Shown here: positions 43,606 through 51,206 of the stretch, one piece after another
Position numbering within the stretch: position 1 is the stretch's first letter
Layout of the letters: each line of letters starts with the position of its first letter
Assembly: GCA_963743705.1 (NCBI GenBank)
Contig: CAVUQS010000005.1
Location: forward strand, 248,001 to 312,000
Reading direction: 5' to 3'
Length of the DNA: 64,000 bases
From: PALSA-243 sp963743705
GTDB taxonomy: Bacteria; Acidobacteriota; Terriglobia; Bryobacterales; Bryobacteraceae
The notes under the pieces: generated by a model
What the model was told of the DNA's origin: nothing
What the model saw: the letters and a program-made list of their open reading frames with translations, nothing else
The model's database searches: none
Translations under genes and position numbers: made by a program

Positions 43606-45039
43606 ATGCGAATTCTCTTCGTCGCGTACTGCATGATCAACAATGAGAACGGCGACTCGCTCATCGGCGTGTACAAGCGGTGCTTGCGTATCGGCCTGGA
43701 GATGTCGCGGCGCGGACATGAAGTCTGGGTGTTTTGCACCGGCCGCGAGGGCTTCCGCGACTCCACCACGATCGCCGCTGAAAAGCAGTTTCGTTTCCTC
43801 GACGTCCCGCTGAAAGTGCTCTTTTCGCCCTCAATCGAGTTGCGCCGCCGCTACTACCGGCATGTCTTTCGCCAGATTCGGCCGGACGTCGTCGTCTCGG
43901 GTGAAGTTCCCTTGGCAGGCACGCTTCTCGAATCGTCGCTGTGCGCCTCCGGGTTGGGAATTCCCGTGGTCGTGCTCGACAACGCCTATAGTCCGGAGAT
44001 GGCTGAGTTATTCGTCTCATCGCACGGCGCGATGGCGGATGGAATTGTACTGACAGGCCCGAGTTCGTTTCACATGCGCAATGCCCCGGCGCATTATTGC
44101 GCCGCGCCCCCATTCGTACAGCGCGGTGGCGAGGAAGCCGATTCGCTGTTGCGCCACCTTGGGCTCACGGGCGAGCGGCTCATCACCGTTCTCGCTTATG
44201 AGCGCAAAGCCGAAACGCTGGCCGCAGCGTTGCTCGCGCAAGACCGCGTGCAGCCCTGCAATGCGGTATTTATCGCGCGAAACCCGGAGGAAACCGAGAC
44301 TCGTTTGGGCGCGCTTCCCGTTGCGGCCAGAAACCGCATTCGCGTGCTGACTCCGCCTTCCGAGACGATGTTCTTTTCGCTATTGCAGCGTTCCTCGCTG
44401 GTGATTGGCAAGTGTGGCTTCATGCAAGTGAGCGAATGCCTGTCACTCGGTACGCCGTTCATCGGGATCGAATACCGCGGATGCTTTCCCGTTTCCAGCC
44501 TCCCTCCCCAAGCGCGGAAATTCGTTCATGCGACGACATCGGTGGTAGCGGACCGCGAAACCGCGAAGATTGCTATCCGTTTTCTGAAGACCAGCGCCGG
44601 CAAACTCAAAGGTCTGCATGACGGCAGATTCGGCGGCATCCCACTGGTTGCGGATTTCCTGGAGCGGCTTTCGCCGGCCCCGCGCCTGGCCACCACCGCG
44701 GAATGCGCCGGCTTGGGATACACCGAAGACATCGTGCGCCGTGCGCTCGAAAAACTGCGCGGCGGAAATAGCATACGAGTGCATTCCATCCGATCGACTC
44801 GCCTGCGAAATGAAGACGCCGGGCGCATCGACAGCATCAGCGTAATTTATGAAAGCCAGGGCGCGCGCCGGCAGGCTCTCTTGTGGGGGCGCGTCTACAA
44901 AGACATCGCCGCCGCCGATACCGACGTCAGATCCGCGTCGCGGCCCAGCTCTCCGCGAAGGCTGCTGAGATATGCGCCAGACGCTTTGGCGGCCATCGAG
45001 GTGGATCTCGGCGAGCCCTACCTTCCCCCGATTCACTAA
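43606..45039 (+). CDS. GT-B-fold glycosyltransferase, locus start
   Basis: A 477-residue protein. The N-terminal Rossmann half is MRILFVAYCMINNENGDSLI, then LEMSRRGHEVWVFCTG and IRPDVVVSGEVPLAG. The C-terminal nucleotide-sugar half is SLVIGKCGFMQVSECLSLGT, then PFIGIEYRG. This resembles MurG/MGT-like GT-B enzymes. A C-terminal extension of about 110 residues is of unknown fold. It begins 24 bases after the DUF1552 stop. Its stop overlaps the carbamoyltransferase start (TAATG), so the two are translationally coupled. Sugar donor not determinable. Confidence 0.65.
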   Translation: MRILFVAYCMINNENGDSLIGVYKRCLRIGLEMSRRGHEVWVFCTGREGFRDSTTIAAEKQFRFLDVPLKVLFSPSIELRRRYYRHVFRQIRPDVVVSGEVPLAGTLLESSLCASGLGIPVVVLDNAYSPEMAELFVSSHGAMADGIVLTGPSSFHMRNAPAHYCAAPPFVQRGGEEADSLLRHLGLTGERLITVLAYERKAETLAAALLAQDRVQPCNAVFIARNPEETETRLGALPVAARNRIRVLTPPSETMFFSLLQRSSLVIGKCGFMQVSECLSLGTPFIGIEYRGCFPVSSLPPQARKFVHATTSVVADRETAKIAIRFLKTSAGKLKGLHDGRFGGIPLVADFLERLSPAPRLATTAECAGLGYTEDIVRRALEKLRGGNSIRVHSIRSTRLRNEDAGRIDSISVIYESQGARRQALLWGRVYKDIAAADTDVRSASRPSSPRRLLRYAPDALAAIEVDLGEPYLPPIH

Positions 45040-46874
45040 TGGGCGTCACCAACAAACTATTCGATCGCCGGCGGGTCGTTCCGCGCATGCGAGAAGCGCT
45101 ACAACGCGCACGCGCGTCGCAGCGCGGCATCGATTCGATACTCGGCTTGGCCTGCACCGGACACGGCGCGAGCCTGGCGTTGGTTACCCGCGATGGCATC
45201 GTTCGCAGCTCTGTTCTGGACCGTTGGGCGGGGATAAAGCACGTGCTGCTGCTCGCGGAAGCGGAAGAACGCGACATCAGAAATCCATCGACCGATATCG
45301 ATCGCGCGATTCATTACTGCCTGCGTTATACCCACGGTAAGTTCCCGCCTTGCCGGATTTTTGAGCAGACGATCGACGAGTGGATCGCCTGGTTCCTTGC
45401 CGGCTCGGGACTACGCCCGCAGGATATCGACCTCGTCGTCACGAGCGAAAGCCACTTCGCTACATGCCGGGCGCGGCTGGGTCCGCACATCGGCCGTTGG
45501 TTTCCACGCGCGACCGTTTCGGCGCGGCTCGAACATCATGAGGTTCACCAACGGCAGGCGTTCTGGCAGAGCGGCTTCGACGAAGCGGCAGTGTTGACTC
45601 TGGATTCATCTGGGGAACCGTTAGACAGGCTCGGCGGGCGCATGATCTCCGGGACCGTCTCGCGCATGACCGCGGATGGCCAATGCGACGTGAGGACGGA
45701 GATGCTCACGCCCGAAAGTAGCGCGGGCCTTCTCTATGAAATAATCACGCGGCACGCCGGGTTCCGGCTCGGTGACGAAGGAAAGACCATGGGACTCGCT
45801 CCCTACGGCGAGCCGGAACTGCTGGACCGTCTGTTGCCCTCGCTGGAACTGCGCGAGGATGGCTCGTTCCGCTTCATTGACCCCGATGAACTGCGCGCGT
45901 TGTTGCAGGGCTACATTCCTGAGCGCTGGCCCGAGGAAGAGTGGAAGCCCGAGCATCGTAACGTCGCATTTATGGGGCAGGCGATTCTGGAGCGCATCGT
46001 CGTGAATGCATTTCAGGCCGCGCTGCGGTTGACCAAAACGAAGAAGCTGACCTACTCGGGCGGCGTGGCGTTGAACAGCGTAGCCAACGATCTCGCCGCG
46101 CGCGCCGCGGGCCCGGAAGCGCTCTACATCGCGCCGAACCCTGGCGACGCCGGTCACGCATTGGGTTGCGCCCTCTATGGCGCGTATGAAATTGCGGGCT
46201 GGCCGCCGCCACGCAAGGAGACGCCGGAATATCTCGGCCCTGCATACTCGCCGTCGGCGATCGAAGAGGCGCTCCAAGGCTTTCCGTTCGCGGTCAGCCG
46301 TCCAGAATCGATCGAGCCACAGTTGGCGCAATGCATCGCGAACGGCTATATCACGGCCCGTTTCGATGGCGGCGCGGAATTCGGCCCGCGTGCGCTTGGC
46401 AATCGAAGCATTCTTTGCGACCCGCGGCGTCCCGAAATGAAAGACTACCTCAACGCCCGCGTAAAGCATCGCGAGAGTTTCCGCCCCTTCGCACCCGCAG
46501 TGCTGGAAGAGGAAGCGGCGAAGTGGTTCGATCTCGATGGTAGAAGCGCCTACATGCTGCGCGTGGCGCCGGTACGGCCATCGGTGAAAGAGCGCATCCC
46601 GGCGGTAGTGCACGTCGACGGCACTTGCCGCGTTCAGACGGTGACCGCGGCTGAAAATCCCGGCTTTCATCGCGTGATCCGCGCATTCGCATCGCTGACC
46701 GGCGTGCCGGTGGTGCTCAACACCTCGTTTAACGTGGCGGGTAAGCCGATTGTCGAGACGCCAAGAGACGCGGTGGAATGCTTTTGCGCCACCGAGATCG
46801 ATGTTCTCGCGCTTGGTCCACTACTGCTGTCGAAGAGAAGCTTGTCCGGCTATCTCGAACAGCCGCGCCAGTAG
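45039..46874 (+). CDS. NodU/CmcH-family carbamoyltransferase
   Basis: A 611-residue O-carbamoyltransferase, which moves the carbamoyl group of carbamoyl phosphate, via an adenylate, to a hydroxyl. The N-terminal Kae1-like part has CTGHGASLALVTRDG, LEHHEVHQRQAFWQSGFDEA and TLDSSGEPLDRLGG. GLAPYGEPELL and YSGGVALNSVAND are also typical. The C-terminal YrdC-like part has FGPRALGNRSIL and LNTSFNVAGKPIVETP. Usually found in nodulation-factor and antibiotic loci, where it decorates sugars. The glycosyltransferase immediately upstream fits that. Confidence 0.93.
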   Translation: MGVTNKLFDRRRVVPRMREALQRARASQRGIDSILGLACTGHGASLALVTRDGIVRSSVLDRWAGIKHVLLLAEAEERDIRNPSTDIDRAIHYCLRYTHGKFPPCRIFEQTIDEWIAWFLAGSGLRPQDIDLVVTSESHFATCRARLGPHIGRWFPRATVSARLEHHEVHQRQAFWQSGFDEAAVLTLDSSGEPLDRLGGRMISGTVSRMTADGQCDVRTEMLTPESSAGLLYEIITRHAGFRLGDEGKTMGLAPYGEPELLDRLLPSLELREDGSFRFIDPDELRALLQGYIPERWPEEEWKPEHRNVAFMGQAILERIVVNAFQAALRLTKTKKLTYSGGVALNSVANDLAARAAGPEALYIAPNPGDAGHALGCALYGAYEIAGWPPPRKETPEYLGPAYSPSAIEEALQGFPFAVSRPESIEPQLAQCIANGYITARFDGGAEFGPRALGNRSILCDPRRPEMKDYLNARVKHRESFRPFAPAVLEEEAAKWFDLDGRSAYMLRVAPVRPSVKERIPAVVHVDGTCRVQTVTAAENPGFHRVIRAFASLTGVPVVLNTSFNVAGKPIVETPRDAVECFCATEIDVLALGPLLLSKRSLSGYLEQPRQ

Positions 46875-46877
46875 CCA

Positions 46878-47570
46878 ATGCAGGACGAGATACACGTCTG
46901 GTACGCGCATCTTAGCCTGAGCGAACAGGATGCCGATAGGCTCTTGCCAATGCTTGACCCGGCCGAACAAGCCCGGGCCGCCAGATTCGCGCTGCCGCAT
47001 TTGCGAACGCGATTCATAGCCGCTCACGCATTTGTTCGCCAGGTAATCGGGCAGAGTCTCGATTTGCCGTCGGCCAGCGTCGAGTATGGTTACAGCTCTC
47101 AGGGAAAACCCCACCTGCTGAACGACCGCGGAATCCGTTTCAATCTGTCACACAGCGCGGACTTAGCTGCGCTGGCGGTTGCGCGCGACCGCGAACTCGG
47201 CATCGATATCGAGCATATCCACGAGCTTTCGGACATGCTCGGTCTTGCGCAGCGCTACTTCGCGCCGGCCGAAATCTCCTGGCTGCTGGGCACTGCTCCG
47301 GAACAACAGCCCGCGGCCTTCTTTTCTTGCTGGACAGCCAAAGAAGCATACGTAAAAGCCCGCGGAGATGGACTTTCGTTTCCGCTGGACCGCTTTCATG
47401 TCCTTCCGTTGGACGAGTCGAAAAGATTGCGGCTCGCCGTGGATGGCGAGCCCGCCGAATCGAACCGTTGGCACATGACTCGGCTTGCTGTATCCGAAAC
47501 CGTATTGGGCGCGCTGGCGGTCGAAGGTCCCGAATGTCCAATCCACTTTCATACTTGGGCCAGCCGATAA
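46878..47570 (+). CDS. Sfp-type 4'-phosphopantetheinyl transferase
   Basis: A 230-residue Sfp-type enzyme that converts apo carrier proteins to holo form. It has GKPHL and IRFNLSHSADLAALAVAR, then the magnesium motif LGIDIEHI and the WTAKEAYVKARGDGLSFPLD motif, all intact. It starts three bases after the carbamoyltransferase. The obvious targets are the ACP of the next operon and perhaps the carrier domain of the NRPS at 30-34 kb. Confidence 0.94.
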   Translation: MQDEIHVWYAHLSLSEQDADRLLPMLDPAEQARAARFALPHLRTRFIAAHAFVRQVIGQSLDLPSASVEYGYSSQGKPHLLNDRGIRFNLSHSADLAALAVARDRELGIDIEHIHELSDMLGLAQRYFAPAEISWLLGTAPEQQPAAFFSCWTAKEAYVKARGDGLSFPLDRFHVLPLDESKRLRLAVDGEPAESNRWHMTRLAVSETVLGALAVEGPECPIHFHTWASR

Positions 47571-47700
47571 GTCACCCGGTATCAAAAAGTACATTCTCGC
47601 GAAGGTATACACCTGAGGGGTACTGGATTATTCATTACTTAGTTCACGCAAGACAAGCTTTATCTATCTGAATCTATCGTCCACTCCCCGGCGTTCTTCT

Positions 47701-47728
47701 TTGAAGTATCTACCCCTTTTGATATAGT
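47701..47728 (+). promoter_or_regulatory. Promoter candidate for the 16-gene operon
   Basis: TTGAAG (47701-47706), a 16-bp spacer, and TATAGT (47723-47728), 22 bases before the GTG of the NTF2-like gene. The 180-bp gap 47571-47750 is AT-richer than its surroundings and has a GTATAC core at about 47600. Confidence 0.55.
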
Positions 47729-47750
47729 AAATTCCGATCGGAAAGGTATC

Positions 47751-48515
47751 GTGGCGGGAGGGATGCACGCGGACCAGCGTATTGCCAAAGCCTATGAGAT
47801 GCTGCGCGAGTTATTCACGCAGCCAGACGCCAGCCAGGACATGGAGCCGGCTCCTTTCTACGCCCCGCAGTTACCGCCCGTTGAACTTGGCAGCCGTCTT
47901 AGCGCGACCGATCTCTTGAGTTGGTGGTTCCGGCCGCCATCGGCGCAGAAGGATCCGTGGGAGAGCTTTTTTGCGCGCTTTCAGGAGTCTTCCGGCACCC
48001 CCGCCGCCACCAGCGGCGCGGCTCCGAAAATGGAAGCGCCGGCCCTCGGGGGAATCCAAACGGCTTCGCCCAAGGCGCTGACGCGCGCCTTATTTCCCGA
48101 GCCATACGAGGAATTGGCCAGCGAAGATGCGGACGCCGCCATCGAGACGTTTTATGAATTCCTGCACGCATTCGGCAGGCACGATATCGAAGCGGCCATG
48201 GAATACGTCTCGGAAGACTATCACACGTTTGAGAACGACTGCGAAGTGAATCGCTACGAGCTTCGCAATCGTCTGTATTCGTTGCTCGAAACCCTGTCCG
48301 GCTGGGACTTTCAGGTCAGCCTGTCGATGGTTCCCGAGGCTTTGCGCCACCCGTATGGAATCGTCGTGTACGCCGAGATTCAAATCGACGGGGTGCATCC
48401 GGAAAACCGGGCGAAGCGAAATATGGTCGAGCGCCGTCTCGTACTATTGCAACAGCACGGAAATTCGGTTTGGCGTATCGCAGCGCTGAGCCCTGTTGAC
48501 GCGCGTGCGATATGA
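47751..48515 (+). CDS. NTF2-like (SnoaL-type) domain protein
   Basis: A 254-residue protein from GTG 47751, with GGAAAGG five bases upstream. The N-terminal 120 residues are proline-rich and look disordered. The C-terminal 130 residues form a cone-shaped NTF2-like domain (AIETFYEFLHAFGRHDIEAA, MEYVSEDYHTFENDCEVNR, RRLVLLQQHGNSVWRIAALS). Such domains act as cyclases, hydratases or scaffolds in polyketide loci, so a cyclase-like role is possible, but no catalytic residue is obvious. First gene of the operon; overlaps the next by four bases. Confidence 0.6.
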   Translation: MAGGMHADQRIAKAYEMLRELFTQPDASQDMEPAPFYAPQLPPVELGSRLSATDLLSWWFRPPSAQKDPWESFFARFQESSGTPAATSGAAPKMEAPALGGIQTASPKALTRALFPEPYEELASEDADAAIETFYEFLHAFGRHDIEAAMEYVSEDYHTFENDCEVNRYELRNRLYSLLETLSGWDFQVSLSMVPEALRHPYGIVVYAEIQIDGVHPENRAKRNMVERRLVLLQQHGNSVWRIAALSPVDARAI

Positions 48516-50230
48516 ATCGGAACCCGGGGGCCCCCAGGAACGAAATCTCACCGCAGGTTCAGCTTGCGCTGAGCATGCTCTCGTCCTATCTGTTTTTTCT
48601 GTCCCGCCGTCCAGTGAGCAGCAGTAACACGCACTATCTGGCAAAGCGGCTCGCCGGGCTGAAATCGCTAGGCAAGATATTGGAAGGCAGCGGTTCGCGC
48701 GGGTTGGCGGATGCAGCCAGGCGTCTGCAGGCGATCCAACCGGGCAGCTTTGCCACGCTGAACTACAGTCTTCAATTTCAATTGCAGATCGTTCAGCAGC
48801 CAACTCCCATGCCGCCCGACTATATCGTCTCCGCGGAGCCGCCAGAAGCCGCTTTTTGGGGCGATGTGCGCCGCGTGCTGCTGATTCTCGGCCCGGCGAT
48901 TGGCATTGGCGACGAGATCATCTTGTTTCCTCTTCCGGCGCGGCTGAAAGCGGCGCTGGGCGCGGTGGAAACGGTCGTGATGTCCGGATATTCCGGTCTG
49001 TGGGATCGAGTGCCAGGCGTCGATCGCGCCATTAGCTATGCGACTCATGCGGAGATCCTGGAGGCTCTCGAAGGGCGCCACGAATCCGGCTCGTTCGACA
49101 TCGTGATGCTGGCCGATTTCGAAAAGCCCGGACTGGCCCCGGCGATCTCCACTGGCGCAGCAATCGGGCGTTACATCGAATTGTCGCTTGGAGCGCAATG
49201 CGCCATTGCAGTGGACAATCGCGAGCGTCGCGTTTTCTCCACCAACATGCCGCTTGACGCGCCGATTAATTACTACGCCGCCATGGATCGTCTGTCGCAG
49301 TGGCTTGGTGTTCATACCGCGCCCGATGATCGTTACGAAAGCCCTATCCAGCGGCGCCCGCGCCAACCCGATGGCGTATTCCGCGTTTTCGTCAGCCCGT
49401 TTACGTCAAAGTACGAGCCGTCGGCAATCTACTGGGGCCGGCTGCTCGCATCGCTCGGCAGCGAGGCTTCGCCGCAACCCGTAGAGTTCGTCCTCGATCC
49501 CGGAACGAACCTGCAAACCGAGCGGTTCAGCGCGCTAGTGGCGCGCTCCGCAACCGCGCAGGCCGGCGGTCGCAGCACGTTTCGGGTCGCGCGCGGCGCC
49601 TCGACGCGAACGTTGAAGCTTGGCGAAGTCTTTACCGAACTGGAACAGTGCGACGCGGCCATCTGCGCGGATTCGTTCGTCGCTCACGCCGCGCCTTTGT
49701 TCGATCTCACGACTTTGGTTATCGCGAAAGCGGGGCTGGAAAACTGGCGCACGCCTTCGACGCGAAGCTACTACTTCTACCTGGAACAGCCCCTGGACGA
49801 TCTCTGCGCCGCGGCGAGTATGATCTTGCGGTCCACCAGGCATTCGCGGGATTTCGTGGAGCCCGCGCCGCTTTCTGTGGGGCCGGGTGGAACCCGCCTG
49901 GACGCCGCCACCCGCAGCCTCGCGGCCGCTCTGGGGAATGGCGGCTTAGAAAGCGGTCACGGGCTGAATGGGAGCCTCGAAGAATTCCTGAAAAGTTACG
50001 GGGATGTGATCGCCGCCCTCGCTTCATGGCCCGGCGACTATCACGGACTATTGACCGATGTGCCCTATGCCAGCGAGTGGCGGCCGGGCGAAGATGCCAC
50101 GCGCCGTCTCGACCGCGCCGGCTGGCGGCACTTACAGCACCGGGTGGAGCGATGGGAGCAGACCAACCTTCGCAAGTTCCTGCGCCTGATTCACGATCGC
50201 CCCAAATCCGTCACGGCGGGAACGGTGTGA
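48512..50230 (+). CDS. GT9-like (heptosyltransferase-fold) protein
   Basis: A 572-residue protein. The centre begins LLILGPAIGIGDEIILFPLP, which matches the GxGDxLxxxP nucleotide of GT9 heptosyltransferase-fold enzymes. Later CDAAICADSFVAHAAPLFDL and TLVIAKAG match the C-terminal 'xNDSGxxHxAxxxxxP' donor region. A helical N-terminal extension of about 110 residues and a C-terminal one of about 130 are unassigned. Probably glycosylates the locus product, but activity needs proof. Four-base spacing to the next gene. Confidence 0.5.
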   Translation: MNRNPGAPRNEISPQVQLALSMLSSYLFFLSRRPVSSSNTHYLAKRLAGLKSLGKILEGSGSRGLADAARRLQAIQPGSFATLNYSLQFQLQIVQQPTPMPPDYIVSAEPPEAAFWGDVRRVLLILGPAIGIGDEIILFPLPARLKAALGAVETVVMSGYSGLWDRVPGVDRAISYATHAEILEALEGRHESGSFDIVMLADFEKPGLAPAISTGAAIGRYIELSLGAQCAIAVDNRERRVFSTNMPLDAPINYYAAMDRLSQWLGVHTAPDDRYESPIQRRPRQPDGVFRVFVSPFTSKYEPSAIYWGRLLASLGSEASPQPVEFVLDPGTNLQTERFSALVARSATAQAGGRSTFRVARGASTRTLKLGEVFTELEQCDAAICADSFVAHAAPLFDLTTLVIAKAGLENWRTPSTRSYYFYLEQPLDDLCAAASMILRSTRHSRDFVEPAPLSVGPGGTRLDAATRSLAAALGNGGLESGHGLNGSLEEFLKSYGDVIAALASWPGDYHGLLTDVPYASEWRPGEDATRRLDRAGWRHLQHRVERWEQTNLRKFLRLIHDRPKSVTAGTV

Positions 50231-50234
50231 CGCC

Positions 50235-51206
50235 ATGACCGCTACCGTGCTATCCACTGCCGCTACGAGTGACGCGCTAACGCGCGCGCTCTCCTATCTC
50301 GCCGGCGAACAACTTCCCAGCGGAGAGTTTCCCAATTACCGCAAACTGCGGAACAACAGCTGGGAATACTGCTTTAGCCCGCTGGTTACAGCGTATGTGC
50401 ACGATGCGCTGGCGTGCTTCGATGCGTTGTCGCCGTGGCTGAACGTGCAAGCGCTCGAACAAATTGGGCCGGCGCTGCGGCCTGAGTTCAGCCGCAACAT
50501 CACGCACATCCGGAAACGGATTCGCCGCTTTCTTGCCTGGCAGGAGTCGCCCGAAGGCACGTGGCGTTTTTTCGGGAGTGGCAGCGGGTTGCCTCCGGAC
50601 CTCGACGCCACTGCCTGCGCGGCGGCCGCGCTGCTCGAAAACCGCAGCGGTGGCGGCGTGCGCAATTATGCTCTTCCTGCGCAGGCGCTTCAAAAGGCTT
50701 GCCGTGAGACGGCGCAATCCCGCGAAACCGCTCCGGAAATCGATGAACTTCTTCTCTCCACAGGCCGGTCGAATGCCCTGCGCTATTTCGCTTTGACCGG
50801 ATTCGATACCGGCGATCTGGCGGCGGAACTCCGCGCGCAAACTGCCCGGCCGTCGGATGGCAATCGCGTTCTGTTTTTATTTACGCTCGTTCGCGCCCAT
50901 TTGCAGGGTTCGCTCGACGGTCTGGAGAGCATCCGCGAGCACGTAATAGCCGAAACGCTGGATCGTTACGATCCCGCGCTCGGTGGCCGCGGGCCGCTCA
51001 CAGGCGCGTTCGCCACCCACATCTTTTTGGACCTGGGTCATGAAGACGGATTGTTCGGACGCCGCACCGAGGCGCTGCTCGACGGCCTCGCGCCCCTCTA
51101 CGCCAGCCGGTTCGAAGCGCTGGGAGATTCAAACTGCGGCTCGGCGGCCTTGACGACGGCCATGATCATGTCGGCGGTGGCGAAAGCCGGAGGCATCTGC
51201 GAATGA
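50235..51206 (+). CDS. Prenyltransferase/squalene-oxidase-repeat-like protein
   Basis: A 323-residue helical protein resembling the alpha/alpha barrel of squalene-hopene and class II terpene cyclases (LSYLAGEQLPSGEFPNYRKL, RRFLAWQESPEGTWRFFGSG, then LPPDLDATACAAAALL). The class II acid motif DxDD would lie at PPDLDATA, where the last two Asp are replaced by Ala/Thr, so protonation-initiated cyclisation is doubtful. Immediately before the isoprenoid-synthase fusion (four-base overlap), which makes a terpenoid or isoprenoid-binding role plausible. Confidence 0.55.
   Translation: MTATVLSTAATSDALTRALSYLAGEQLPSGEFPNYRKLRNNSWEYCFSPLVTAYVHDALACFDALSPWLNVQALEQIGPALRPEFSRNITHIRKRIRRFLAWQESPEGTWRFFGSGSGLPPDLDATACAAAALLENRSGGGVRNYALPAQALQKACRETAQSRETAPEIDELLLSTGRSNALRYFALTGFDTGDLAAELRAQTARPSDGNRVLFLFTLVRAHLQGSLDGLESIREHVIAETLDRYDPALGGRGPLTGAFATHIFLDLGHEDGLFGRRTEALLDGLAPLYASRFEALGDSNCGSAALTTAMIMSAVAKAGGICE

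Noticed and set aside
45621..46670. A 349-residue frame antisense to the carbamoyltransferase
   Set aside because: No domain, arginine/alanine-biased, lies entirely in a well-supported gene.
47534..47671. A 45-residue peptide ORF between the Sfp-type gene and the next operon, considered as a RiPP precursor
   Set aside because: It overlaps the Sfp-type coding end, has a weak ribosome-binding site and no known leader or core motif; no RiPP enzyme is nearby.
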